Of a DNA stretch of 64,000 nt, positions 17,743-28,113 are shown one piece after another. Origin of the DNA: Chiayiivirga sp. (lineage in GTDB: Bacteria > Pseudomonadota > Gammaproteobacteria > Xanthomonadales > Xanthomonadaceae); contig JALCLA010000002.1 of NCBI GenBank assembly GCA_022647565.1, positions 620,001 through 684,000 of the forward strand, written 5' to 3'. A program made the position numbers and the translations under genes. The notes under the pieces were generated by a model that saw only the letters and a list, made by a program, of their open reading frames with translations, did no database searches and was not told where the DNA came from. The first letter of the stretch is position 1; the number at the start of each line of letters is the position of its first letter.

Positions 17743-20643
17743 CTAGGCCACGCCTTGCGCCTTGCGCGGTCGCCGCGTGGCCTTGGCAGCCGGCAGCAGC
17801 GAGGTCAGTGCCTGATAACGCTCGAACAGGAAGGCGACGCGCTCGGCGTCGCTGCCGAGTTTTGGAGCCTTGCGCCCGGCGGCCTTTTCAGCCGCCACAT
17901 AGGCCGCATCCACCGCCTTGTCGAGCTGCTGGTGCGCCTTCACCAGTGGCGGCGGCATCGTCAGCGGATCGTACAAATCCGCGAGTGTCGAATCGGGAAA
18001 CTGGGCACGGGCGTCCAGTACGGCTTGCGCAGCGGCTTCGATCGCGCCCCGACTCCGCTCACCCTGAGCGTAGGCCGCGCCAGCGGCCGGAGTCGAAGGG
18101 CCGGCGATCTCGGGCCAGGGGAAGTTGTTGTAAACGATGCCGGCGGAGTAGCGGTAGTCGCTTTTGAGACGTCCGCCGACAGTGCGAAGCCAAGCCATGT
18201 GCATGGACGACTGCATCATGCCGAAATGCGCCAGATCGCTGCTTGGAACCAGCATGTTGCTATCGCCGCAAATTACATGCGGATCTACAAATCCAAACGG
18301 GATGTAGGCACGGCTCTCTGAACTGTGGCGAGGCACAAGGATGTATCTCTCGATGGGCTGCCGAATTTCGCCAAACAACGCTGGGTAGGCCGCCAGTTCA
18401 CGCGTCGTCGCACGCGAGCTTTCCTGGCGAAGACCTTTCACCGCAGCAACGCGTCTGGCAACAAGCGGCAAATTTCTCAACTCTGCCGGCGGGATATCTC
18501 TCAGCCACAAGCACCACCGTGGCGTTGAGTTGATGAACTCATGCGCCCCGAGAAAAGATCGAATCCAACGAGCAGCATCAGGCTCTGCCTGAAGAAGCAC
18601 GTGCTTCTCTTCGTCGCTGAGAAGCAAGTTCCCCCCATCGTTCGGCATGTTGCCAAACGCAATCTGCGGCACCCTTCCAATTGGCTCGCGCCGGCTCGAC
18701 AAGAGCATATTCGCCGCATCCACCAGGTACGGATTGATGTTGGCCGCGACAATTTCATGCGGCTCAGATTTCACCGTTTCGTAGTCGAACAGGCGCTTGG
18801 GCGAAATGTCCTGCCGCGCGAAGCCGACGATCACGCAATGCACCGCCGCCACGCCGCGTGCCTCGTTGTTCCAGGAAAACGTTCGGTGCGCGAAGAAGAT
18901 GCAAACGCCGAGCCGCAGCATTTCTCCCCACAGCACGCCAACCTGTTCGCCTTGCGTGATCGAGTTGGTCGAGACGAAGGCGCAGCGGATATCGTCATTC
19001 CCGCGAAAGCGGGAATCCAGCCCTTCCGTGGCCAAAGCCGCTGGATTCCCGCTTTCGCGGGAATGACGAGATTGGATGTACTCGGCGGCCTTGAGGTACC
19101 ACGCGCTGACGAAATCCAGCAATCCTGCGCCTTTGAGCTTTCCCGCAACCGCGAGCAAGTCCGCGCGGTTCTGCTCGCTCATCATCTTCGCGCCGATGAA
19201 CGGCGGATTGCCCAGGATGTAGTTCAATCTGGCGGCGGGAACCACCTCGTTCCAATCCATCCGCAAGGCATTGCCGTGCACGATGGTGGCGCTGTGGGTC
19301 AGCGGCAGCCGCACGAAGCGGTTGCCGAATTGTTCCTGCACGCGCAGGTTCATCTGGTGGTCGGTGAGCCACATCGCGACCTGCGCGATCTGTGCCGGGA
19401 ATTCCTCGATCTCGATGCCGTAGAACTTGTCGACGTTGCACAGGATCAGCTGGCGCGGGTCCAGCACCTGGCCGCCGTCGAGTTCCTTGCGGTAGAGCGC
19501 TTGCAGGATGTCGTGTTCCAGCGCGCGCAGTTCGCGGTAGGCGATGACGAGGAAATTGCCGCAGCCGCAGGCCGGATCGAGGAACGTCAGCGCGGCGATC
19601 TTCTCGTGGAACTGGTTGAGTGCCTTGCGGTTGCCCTTGACGCGCTCGAATTCGGCGCGCAAGCCGTCCATGAACAGCGGACCGATCAGCTTGAGGATGT
19701 TCTTTTCGCTGGTGTAGTGCGCGCCCAGGTTGCGGCGCGCCTTGGCGTCCATGATCGACTGGAACAGCGCGCCGAAAATGGCCGGACTGATGCGGCTCCA
19801 ATCCATGCTGCAGGCGTTGAGCAGGGCCTCGCGCTGGGCGCGGGTGAAGGCGGCGGGCGGCAGCGGTTCGCGGAACAGGGCGCCATTGACGTACTCGAAC
19901 GCGGCGATGGATTCATCCAGCGTCCTCTGGCGTTTCTCGCGCGGCGTGTTGAGCGCGTGGAACAGTTCGGCCAGGCGCGCGCCCAGGTCGCTGCCGTCGT
20001 CGGCGGTGCGTTGTTCGAGGAAGTCCTGGAACTGGCGGCGCTCGAAGATGCCGGTGTCCTCGGCGAACAGGCAGAACAAGAGGCGCACCAGCAGCACTTC
20101 GAGTTCGTGGCCTTCGTAGCCGGATTGCCTGAGCGCGTCGTGCAGCTCGCCCATGCGTTCGGCGGCGCGGATGTTGGCGGGGTCCTGATCCTTGAACACG
20201 CGCACCTGATAGCCGGCGATGAAGCCGAACAGGGCGACGTGCTGGTGCAATTCGGCCAGCGCCACCTCGTGCTGCTCGCCCGATTCCAGATCGTGCAGGC
20301 GCAGGCGCGCGAAGTCGCTGACCAGCACGTATTTGGGCAGATCGCGCTCCTTCAGGCCGGGGAAGTAGTCGGTGGCCTGCTTGAAGGCGCGATCCAGGTT
20401 CTTGCCGCGCGATTTGTGTTCGACCAGGAGGATGCCCTTCCAGAGCAAGTCGATGTAACCGTCCTTGCCATCGCCTCGCTTTACCGGCTGCTCGAAGCTG
20501 GCCACGCGCCGGCGCGAGACGCCGAACACCTCGAAGAAGCCGTCCCAGAACGATTTGGCCTCGGCATCCTCCGCCGTTTCCTCGGCCCATTCGCGCGAGA
20601 AGCGCAGGGCGCGGTCCTTGATCTCGTTCCAGCTCAGCGGCAT
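17743..20643 (-). CDS. MmeI-like single-chain restriction-modification enzyme (type IIL)
   Basis: A 966-residue fused nuclease-adenine methylase. Asp65-x9-Glu75-x-Lys77 ([13 protein letters not shown]) matches the D-x9-ExK nuclease spacing of MmeI. A helical connector follows, then methylase motif I ([10 protein letters not shown], about 356) and motif IV (NPPF, about 479), and a C-terminal target-recognition region. Two palindromic repeats are inserted in frame: one encodes [17 protein letters not shown]... between YLKAAEYIQ and IRCAFVSTN, the other encodes [19 protein letters not shown] near residue 850. The recognition region (18,200-18,800) looks AT-richer than the rest. The ATG at 20643 fits the family start [13 protein letters not shown]; the frame extends upstream without homology. 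Catalytic residues look intact. Confidence 0.85.
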   Translation of the reverse strand: MPLSWNEIKDRALRFSREWAEETAEDAEAKSFWDGFFEVFGVSRRRVASFEQPVKRGDGKDGYIDLLWKGILLVEHKSRGKNLDRAFKQATDYFPGLKERDLPKYVLVSDFARLRLHDLESGEQHEVALAELHQHVALFGFIAGYQVRVFKDQDPANIRAAERMGELHDALRQSGYEGHELEVLLVRLLFCLFAEDTGIFERRQFQDFLEQRTADDGSDLGARLAELFHALNTPREKRQRTLDESIAAFEYVNGALFREPLPPAAFTRAQREALLNACSMDWSRISPAIFGALFQSIMDAKARRNLGAHYTSEKNILKLIGPLFMDGLRAEFERVKGNRKALNQFHEKIAALTFLDPACGCGNFLVIAYRELRALEHDILQALYRKELDGGQVLDPRQLILCNVDKFYGIEIEEFPAQIAQVAMWLTDHQMNLRVQEQFGNRFVRLPLTHSATIVHGNALRMDWNEVVPAARLNYILGNPPFIGAKMMSEQNRADLLAVAGKLKGAGLLDFVSAWYLKAAEYIQSRHSRESGNPAALATEGLDSRFRGNDDIRCAFVSTNSITQGEQVGVLWGEMLRLGVCIFFAHRTFSWNNEARGVAAVHCVIVGFARQDISPKRLFDYETVKSEPHEIVAANINPYLVDAANMLLSSRREPIGRVPQIAFGNMPNDGGNLLLSDEEKHVLLQAEPDAARWIRSFLGAHEFINSTPRWCLWLRDIPPAELRNLPLVARRVAAVKGLRQESSRATTRELAAYPALFGEIRQPIERYILVPRHSSESRAYIPFGFVDPHVICGDSNMLVPSSDLAHFGMMQSSMHMAWLRTVGGRLKSDYRYSAGIVYNNFPWPEIAGPSTPAAGAAYAQGERSRGAIEAAAQAVLDARAQFPDSTLADLYDPLTMPPPLVKAHQQLDKAVDAAYVAAEKAAGRKAPKLGSDAERVAFLFERYQALTSLLPAAKATRRPRKAQGVA
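18048..18102 (-). repeat. CCTTCGAC..CCTACGCTCAGG repeat inserted in a coding sequence
   Basis: On the minus strand this reads CCCTTCGACTCCGGCCGC, then GCGGCCTACGCTCAGG and TGAGCGG. It closely matches one arm of the hairpin inside the element at 9179-9353. It keeps the frame of the MmeI-like gene and adds about 18 residues between the [10 protein letters not shown] and [12 protein letters not shown] segments, which are contiguous in the family as I recall it. Confidence 0.55.
18994..19067. repeat. Perfect 27-bp inverted repeat (GTCATTCCCGCG..) inside a coding sequence
   Basis: GTCATTCCCGCGAAAGCGGG and 7 further bases are repeated inverted at 19041-19067 with a 20-bp spacer. It is the common proteobacterial GTCATTCCCGCGAAAGCGGGAATCC palindrome. 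It is translated in frame in the MmeI-like gene, giving HSRESGNP and SRFRGND segments. Partial copies lie at 34642 and 21390. Confidence 0.8.
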
Positions 20644-20759
20644 GCGGCGGTTCCGTGCGGCAGGTCGGGGAAGGATACGGGCGAATCTCGCTCCGCTGCT
20701 TGCCGGCAAAGCCGCCCCCATCCCGGCCCTCCCCCGCAAGCGAGGGAGGGAGCATTGTC

Positions 20760-20780
20760 GTTTGGTGCAATGCACCAAAC
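20760..20780. promoter_or_regulatory. Perfect palindrome upstream of ppa
   Basis: GTTTGGTGCA-A-TGCACCAAAC, a 10-bp perfect inverted repeat with a single central base, 42 bp upstream of the ppa ATG and 116 bp from the divergent methylase start. It may be an operator or the base of a hairpin. A short CCCTCCCCCGCAAGCGAGGGAG-type repeat lies just before it. Confidence 0.35.
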
Positions 20781-20822
20781 CGCCGGCGTATCATGCGCGC
20801 CCCGATCCGCAGGAGCCTCGTC

Positions 20823-21374
20823 ATGGGCCTCGACCTCGTCCCCACCGGCCGCGATGTGCCGAACGAAATCAACGTCATCATCGAGATCCCGAAGGATGCC
20901 GAGCCGGTCAAGTACGAGGTGGACAAGGCCACCGGCGCGATCTTCGTGGATCGCATCCTGTCCACGCCGATGCGCTATCCGTGCAACTACGGCTACGTGC
21001 CGCACACCCTGTGCGGCGACGGTGATCCGGCCGACGTGCTGGTGATCCTGCCGTTGCCGCTGATTCCCGGCTCCGTGATCCGCTGCCGTCCGGTTGGCAT
21101 GCTGCAGATGACCGACGAGGCCGGCACCGATACCAAGCTCCTGGCGGTGCCGATCGACAAGGTGTTCTCCGGCTACGCCCACATCCAGGACATCGAGCAG
21201 GTGTCGAAGCACTGGCTGGAGCGCATCGGCCATTTCTTCGAGCACTACAAGGATCTGGAGAAGGGCAAGTGGGTCAAGCTCGACGGCTGGAAGAATGCCG
21301 CCGCGGCGCGCCAGGAAATTGCCGAATCGATCGATCGCTACAACGCGATGCCGGAAGCCGACAAGAAATTCTGA
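20823..21374 (+). CDS. ppa: Inorganic pyrophosphatase, family I
   Basis: A 183-residue soluble PPase that hydrolyses PPi to phosphate. The family signature DGDPADVLV holds the catalytic Asp cluster, preceded by [22 protein letters not shown] and [14 protein letters not shown] lies at the C-terminal end. The ATG at 20823 fits the family start ([19 protein letters not shown]); a frame extension to 20655 runs through repeats and is discarded. Together with hppA and pfp it forms a local pyrophosphate theme, although it would waste the PPi that those enzymes use unless regulated. Confidence 0.93.
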   Translation: MGLDLVPTGRDVPNEINVIIEIPKDAEPVKYEVDKATGAIFVDRILSTPMRYPCNYGYVPHTLCGDGDPADVLVILPLPLIPGSVIRCRPVGMLQMTDEAGTDTKLLAVPIDKVFSGYAHIQDIEQVSKHWLERIGHFFEHYKDLEKGKWVKLDGWKNAAAARQEIAESIDRYNAMPEADKKF

Positions 21375-21389
21375 GCTTCGCGTTGCAAT

Positions 21390-21420
21390 CCGTCATCGCG
21401 AAGTCGCTTGCGGGAATGAC
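21390..21420 (+). repeat. Degenerate GTCAT..GCGGGAATGAC palindromic repeat
   Basis: CGTCATCGCGAAGTCGCTTGCGGGAATGAC-like sequence between ppa and the convergent GGDEF gene. It shares both ends with the perfect repeat at 18994-19067 but lacks its full arms. It may act as a transcription stop between convergent genes. Confidence 0.4.
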
Positions 21421-21424
21421 CTGA

Positions 21425-23107
21425 TCAGACCGCGAGCGCGACGCGGTTGCGGCCTTCGCGCTTGGCCCGATACAGCGCCGCATCGGCGGCGGCCACCAGG
21501 CTTCCCGCCGCCGCGCTGTCGCCGGGGACGTGGCTGGCCACGCCAATGCTCACGCTCAGTCGGCCGGAGGGCGCCTGCGGATGCGCGATGTCGAGCGCCG
21601 TGACCGCGACGCGCAACTGTTCCGCCACATCAACTGCCGCGTTTCCCGTGGCACCGGGCAACAAGGCAGCGAATTCCTCGCCGCCGTAGCGCGCCAATCC
21701 CGCCCCCCGTTGTGCCAGGCGCGCGTCCAGCAGCGCCGCCACGCGCCGCAACGCATCGTCACCCGACAAGTGCCCCTGGCTGTCGTTGTAGGCCTTGAAA
21801 TGGTCCACATCGATCAGCAGCAGCGCCAGCGGCTGCCGGCGCTGTGCCGCGTCCTGCCAGCAGGCCTGCAACCGCGCATCGAAACTGCGCCGGTTGGCGA
21901 CGCCGGTGAGTCCGTCGCGCTGCGAGAGTTGTTCCAGCGCCGCGTTGGCATGGCGCAACTGGGCGTTGGCGGATTGCAGCTCCAGCGAGCGTTGTTCCAG
22001 CAGGCGATTCACTTCCGCCATCCGCCGGGCGGAACCTGCCAGGTGAATCGCTCCCGCCACCTGCGCTGCCAGGGCTTCGAGCATGGTGCGGTTGTCGCCT
22101 TCGAAGGAACCCGCGTCGGCGCTTTCCATGTTGATGATGCCGAGCAGGCGTCCCTGCAACCGGATCGGCACCGCCAGTTCGCAGCGCACGCGCGGACTGC
22201 CCGCGACATAGTCCGGGTCGAGGGAAACGTCCGGCACGTACTGCGCCACGCCGGTGCGGAACGCGCGCAGCACGATGCCGCGGTCCAGGGTCCAGCGCTT
22301 GCCGAGGAATCCGGACAGGTCCGTTTCGCCGGCGCGCGCACGCTGGGTGAGCGAGCCGTCCTCACCGGCGACGAAGATGCCGCACAGCTCCAGCGCAAAG
22401 CGATCCCGGATGAAGACCGCGATCCGCTCCAGGGTGTGTTCGAAGGAGTCCACTTCCAGCGCCGCGCGCGACAGCTCGCTCGCGGTCTGGAACAGTTCGG
22501 CGCGCCGCCCCAGCTCGCGGTGCAGCTTGGCGATCGCGATCATGCCGGCGATCTGCTCGGCCACCGTCTCCAGCAGGGCGCGCTGCCCATGGAACGCAGC
22601 CGGCCGTCGGCTCTCGACATTCAGCACCGCCAGCACCACGCCCTGGTGGCACACCGGAACGCAGAGCTCGGAGCGCGTGCCGTGCAGGGTGTCGATGAAG
22701 TTGTCCTGGCCGCGCACGTCATCCAGGTCGATGGTGTGCCCGGAGCTGGCCACCTCACCGACGATGCCCGAACCCAGTGCCCGTGAGTAGCCGACCTCGA
22801 CCTCGGTCGGCACGTCCGAATGCAGGGCCTCGCAGACGAATCGATTCTCGACATGGTTGACCGAGACGCAGGATACGAACTCCCAGCCGTAGGCTCGATG
22901 GAGTTCATCGACGATGCGCTGCAGCATCGGGCGCAATTCGATGTCCTGGGTGGCGATGCGCGCGATGTCGTTGAGCAGGGCCAACTGGCGCGCGCTCTCG
23001 TCGAGGGCGCGGACCGAGTCGCTACCAGGGACCTCATGGTCCATCGAATTATTCCGCGCGGCCTCGAAGCGTTCGGCCGAGATCCGGCCCGGACCTGCAG
23101 TCGTCAT
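21425..23107 (-). CDS. Tandem-GAF diguanylate cyclase
   Basis: A 560-residue cytoplasmic protein with two GAF sensor domains (about 40-190 and 200-370), a short coiled coil (RMAEVNRLLEQRSLELQSANAQLRHANAALEQL as helix), and a C-terminal GGDEF domain with active-site GGEEF (LARYGGEEFAALLPG). It would make c-di-GMP in response to a small ligand or redox/light cue bound by a GAF domain; the cue is unknown. The RxxD inhibitory site five residues before GGEEF is absent (RGAG). It sits 7 bp downstream of the DUF2333 gene on the same strand and is likely co-transcribed. Confidence 0.85.
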   Translation of the reverse strand: MTTAGPGRISAERFEAARNNSMDHEVPGSDSVRALDESARQLALLNDIARIATQDIELRPMLQRIVDELHRAYGWEFVSCVSVNHVENRFVCEALHSDVPTEVEVGYSRALGSGIVGEVASSGHTIDLDDVRGQDNFIDTLHGTRSELCVPVCHQGVVLAVLNVESRRPAAFHGQRALLETVAEQIAGMIAIAKLHRELGRRAELFQTASELSRAALEVDSFEHTLERIAVFIRDRFALELCGIFVAGEDGSLTQRARAGETDLSGFLGKRWTLDRGIVLRAFRTGVAQYVPDVSLDPDYVAGSPRVRCELAVPIRLQGRLLGIINMESADAGSFEGDNRTMLEALAAQVAGAIHLAGSARRMAEVNRLLEQRSLELQSANAQLRHANAALEQLSQRDGLTGVANRRSFDARLQACWQDAAQRRQPLALLLIDVDHFKAYNDSQGHLSGDDALRRVAALLDARLAQRGAGLARYGGEEFAALLPGATGNAAVDVAEQLRVAVTALDIAHPQAPSGRLSVSIGVASHVPGDSAAAGSLVAAADAALYRAKREGRNRVALAV

Positions 23108-23114
23108 CGCGCCC

Positions 23115-24137
23115 TCAGCCGCGTTCGAGCAGCTGCCGCAGGTCGATGATCGCGGCGTTGGCGCGCGAGACGTAGTTCGCCATCACCAGCGAATGATTGG
23201 AGAAGAAGCCGAAGGGCGAACCGTTCAACACCACCGGGCTGCCGAGGCCATGCTGGGTCTCTTCCAGTTCGCGGATGATCTGCTTGAGGCTGACCAGGGC
23301 GTTCTTGTCGCGCAGCACCGGTTCGAAGTCGTGCTCGATCGCCTTGAGGAAGTGCAGCAAGGCCCAGGTCGAACCGCGCGCCTCGTAGAACACGTCATCG
23401 ATCTCGGTCCAGGGCGTCTGGACCACCTGCGGGCTGGGCGCGGGCGTGGACTGCTGTGCGTTCGGATCGCCGGACAGGTCGGTATCGAGGCGAATCTGCC
23501 CAACGCTGGCCGACAGCCGCTGCGAGAGCGAGCCGAGGCGCTTCTCCACGATCGCGAGCCAATCGGCCAGATTGTCGGCACGCGCATAGAACTGCGCGTT
23601 GTACTCGTCCGCATCGGTAAGCTGCGCAAGATAGCCGCGCACGTGCTCGGCGGCCTGGCGGTACTGCGATTCCGACGACGGCAGCAACCAGCGATCATTG
23701 GGGCTGGAATAGAGCGGATCGGCCTCCATCAGGTTCGGGTCTTCACGGCTCTGTGTCTGCGAGCGGCTGAACTCGTTGCGGAAGGCCTTGGCGAAATCGC
23801 GCGTCTGGGTGAGCGCCCCGAACTCCCAGTTCGGCTGGTTGTCCATGATTGCGCCTGGCGGCAGGAGATCGTTGGAAAGGTAGCCGCCGCGCTTGTCGAG
23901 CAGGGTTTCGGTGACGCGGATCAGGGTTTCGGTGGTGACCGTGCCCACCACCACGCCCTGCTCGCGCCTGGCCGCCGCCGCCTGCGCCGAGGCCACCACG
24001 TCGAAGCGTTCCGGTTCGTGATCCCACCAGAACATCAGCGCCGCCACCCCCAGCAGCCAGGCGGCGAACAGCGTGGTGCCGACCCGGATCCAGAAGTGCG
24101 AACGCTTGCTGGAGGACGAGGGAACGGCCTGGTTCAT
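23115..24137 (-). CDS. DUF2333 family membrane-anchored protein
   Basis: A 340-residue protein with one N-terminal transmembrane helix (about 18-38) and a large periplasmic domain. The C-terminal FGFFSNHSLVMANYVSRANAAIIDLRQLL block is typical of DUF2333. The ATG at 24137 has AGGAG 8 nt upstream; a GTG three codons earlier lies directly against that site and is unlikely. Function is unknown. It lies between thiC and a diguanylate cyclase on the same strand. Confidence 0.75.
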   Translation of the reverse strand: MNQAVPSSSSKRSHFWIRVGTTLFAAWLLGVAALMFWWDHEPERFDVVASAQAAAARREQGVVVGTVTTETLIRVTETLLDKRGGYLSNDLLPPGAIMDNQPNWEFGALTQTRDFAKAFRNEFSRSQTQSREDPNLMEADPLYSSPNDRWLLPSSESQYRQAAEHVRGYLAQLTDADEYNAQFYARADNLADWLAIVEKRLGSLSQRLSASVGQIRLDTDLSGDPNAQQSTPAPSPQVVQTPWTEIDDVFYEARGSTWALLHFLKAIEHDFEPVLRDKNALVSLKQIIRELEETQHGLGSPVVLNGSPFGFFSNHSLVMANYVSRANAAIIDLRQLLERG

Positions 24138-24230
24138 GGCAGACACTCCTGGGAAACGGTGGCAATAGGGTACTGCGTCGGTGGCCTTTCCCGACGCTTG
24201 TCCGCGCCCGACGTGACGGCTCGCGTCGCG

Positions 24231-26210
<1,980 letters not shown>

Positions 26211-26284
26211 AGCTTCCCTACGGCGGTGCTAACCGCGTCAGGTTCGAAGGGTGTCTCTCAGCCCGTCCCGGGCACCCCCGCTTG
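26211..26284 (-). ncRNA. TPP riboswitch (thi box) upstream of thiC
   Basis: On the minus strand the conserved blocks appear in order: GGGGTGC, GGCTGAGA, ACCC, GAACCTGA, GCGGTTAGCACCG and CGTAGGGAAGC. These form the THI-box three-way junction that binds thiamine pyrophosphate. It lies 100 nt before the thiC ATG and faces it. Confidence 0.93.
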
Positions 26285-26424
26285 CGGGCGACATTGCAGC
26301 ACGAAGGCGCGTCGGACGCGAGCCTGCCACCCGAATCAGCCACTGCCGGACCCGCCAAACGGCAGGTAGACGCGATGCGGTGCGGGCCTACACTGGCCGG
26401 GGGGAAGCAACCAGAGGCCGAATC

Positions 26425-27321
26425 ATGCGGGGGGCAATCATGCGAGCGTCGGTTCTGCTGCTGGTGGTGTCGGCCACCGCGCAAGCGCAGACCGTGATCC
26501 GCGACGAAGAGATCCTGACGTCGGATCGTCCCGAAGCCTGGGCCATGCACTACGTGTCCGCGGCGAGCTTCATGACCGGGTTCGGTGCCACGCCCGAACT
26601 GGCTGCCGGCGCATGGCTGCTTGCCGGCGAACTGGCACACGTGCCGCGCCTGAGTGACGCGCAGCAGCAGGTCGGGTTCGGTGGCGAGAAGGCCGAAGAC
26701 CTGAACAAGTCGCCGCTGTTCGGACGATTGCGCGCGAGCATCGGATTGCCGGCCGGCTGGGTGGCGGAACTCGGCTACACCCCGCCGCTGGAGATCGACC
26801 GCACGCGTACCCAGGACCTGATCGCCGCCGCGCTGGGTCGGCGCCTGATCGAACGCGACGCGTGGAGCCTGTCCGCCCGCATCTTCGGCCAACATGGCTC
26901 GGCCAGTGGCGACATCACCTGTCCCGAGCACGTGGCCGGCCCGTTCGATGCGCAAACCAATCCATTCGGCTGCGTCGAGCCCTCGCGCGACCGCATCGCG
27001 CTCAACCACTACGGCGCCGACGTTACCTTCGAAGCGGCGCGCCCGCACTGGCGCTGGCACGCGACGCTAGGCCTGGTGCGCAATGAACCCACGGCGCAGG
27101 TGAACGCGCGCGTCTTCACCGTGATCGATCGTTCGCATCTGGTGGCGCGCGGCGTGTTGCCCTACGTCGCGACGGGTGCCACGCGCGAACTCTCGCCACG
27201 CTGGTCGCTGGCGGCGGAGCTGCTGCATGTGCCACTGGACGTGCGCCGCGAGATCGACGGCAGCGTCGAGAACGATGCCTACACCGCGCTGCGGGTGCGG
27301 CTGGCGTGGGAAGCGCGCTGA
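26425..27321 (+). CDS. Secreted or outer-membrane hypothetical protein
   Basis: A 298-residue protein with a cleavable signal peptide (MRASVLLLVVSATAQAQ, ending near residue 22). The rest is rich in alternating hydrophobic/polar strands ending in an aromatic-poor RVRLAWEAR, consistent with an outer-membrane beta-barrel, but no family is recognised. Two closely spaced ATGs (26425 and 26440) both have purine-rich sites; the first has AGAGG 7 nt upstream. It is divergent from thiC and converges with the TetR gene (10 bp apart). Confidence 0.6.
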   Translation: MRGAIMRASVLLLVVSATAQAQTVIRDEEILTSDRPEAWAMHYVSAASFMTGFGATPELAAGAWLLAGELAHVPRLSDAQQQVGFGGEKAEDLNKSPLFGRLRASIGLPAGWVAELGYTPPLEIDRTRTQDLIAAALGRRLIERDAWSLSARIFGQHGSASGDITCPEHVAGPFDAQTNPFGCVEPSRDRIALNHYGADVTFEAARPHWRWHATLGLVRNEPTAQVNARVFTVIDRSHLVARGVLPYVATGATRELSPRWSLAAELLHVPLDVRREIDGSVENDAYTALRVRLAWEAR

Positions 27322-27331
27322 TCCGGGATCG

Positions 27332-28012
27332 TCAGCGCGGCTGATAGGCCCGCAGGAAGAAGTCCACGGTCGCATCGAGGTGCGCGTTGATATCGCGCAC
27401 CGCCATCGGATCGAGGCAGCCGCACATCTGACGCGCGTGTGGTTCGCCCTTGAGCAGGCAGAAGAACTGGCCGGCGGCGCGGCGCAGGTCGGGGATGTCG
27501 AGTTGGCCGGCGTTGACCTCGGCCTTGAGGAACTGCATGAAGCCCTGCTTGATCCGTTCCGGCCCGGCTTCCCAGAAGGCGCGACCGAGGTTCGGGTCGG
27601 TGCTGGCCTGCATGTGGATGGTGCGGTGCATGGCGATCGACTCTTCGCTGGTGATCAGCGCGAAGAAGCCTTCCGCGATGCTGCGCAGCTGTTTTCGCAA
27701 CGGGCCCTTGAGATCGGCGAGGAACAGCGATTCCGGCAGTTGCTGCTCGCAACTTGCGCGCACCGTCTCGCCGAACAGCGCTTCCTTGTCCTTGAAATGG
27801 CTGTAGACGGTGAGCTTGGAGACGCCGGCTTCGGTGGCGATCTGATCCATGCTCACGCCATCGAAGCCATGGTGCAGGAACAGGCGCTTGGCGGCGGCGA
27901 AGATCGCGGCGCGCTTCTCCATGTCCTTGGGCCGGCCCGGGCCGGAGGCCGCCCGGCGGGCGGGGCTCGCGGCGGACTTGGTGGATCGGGACTTGGAACC
28001 GGGGACTGACAT
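27332..28012 (-). CDS. TetR family regulator, likely repressor of the adjacent RND pump
   Basis: A 226-residue regulator. A basic N-terminal tail is followed by a TetR HTH (about 35-80; DGVSMDQIATEAGVSKLTVYSHFKDKEALF). The C-terminal ligand domain includes CGCLDPMAVRDINAHL. It is divergent from the membrane-fusion/RND operon, the usual arrangement for a local repressor relieved by a pump substrate. The shared intergenic region contains an AT-rich segment with inverted repeats. Confidence 0.85.
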   Translation of the reverse strand: MSVPGSKSRSTKSAASPARRAASGPGRPKDMEKRAAIFAAAKRLFLHHGFDGVSMDQIATEAGVSKLTVYSHFKDKEALFGETVRASCEQQLPESLFLADLKGPLRKQLRSIAEGFFALITSEESIAMHRTIHMQASTDPNLGRAFWEAGPERIKQGFMQFLKAEVNAGQLDIPDLRRAAGQFFCLLKGEPHARQMCGCLDPMAVRDINAHLDATVDFFLRAYQPR

Positions 28013-28028
28013 CAGGGGTGGCGGCCAA

Positions 28029-28080
28029 TTACTGGACTGTTCGGTTTTTTAATTTTACTATACCCATCAGTTCAGTTACC
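28029..28080. promoter_or_regulatory. Divergent promoter/operator between tetR-like gene and RND operon
   Basis: An AT-rich island in GC-rich DNA. TTACTGGACTG at 28029 is echoed on the opposite strand by GTAACTGAACTG at 28080, flanking a T-rich core TTTTTTAATTTTACTATACC with -10-like hexamers. Plausible TetR operator overlapping the pump promoter. Confidence 0.5.
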
Positions 28081-28113
28081 AGCGTCGCCGCGTTGCGGCC
28101 AAAGCGAGCCTTC

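Noticed and set aside
18994..19067. Insertion sequence within the restriction gene
   Set aside because: Only 74 bp, no transposase; it matches the common short GTCATTCCCGCG palindrome found elsewhere in the window.
18541..21045. 834-codon plus-strand frame
   Set aside because: Shadow of the MmeI-like gene on the opposite strand; sequence is low-complexity Ala/Glu/Arg/Gln with no recognisable fold.
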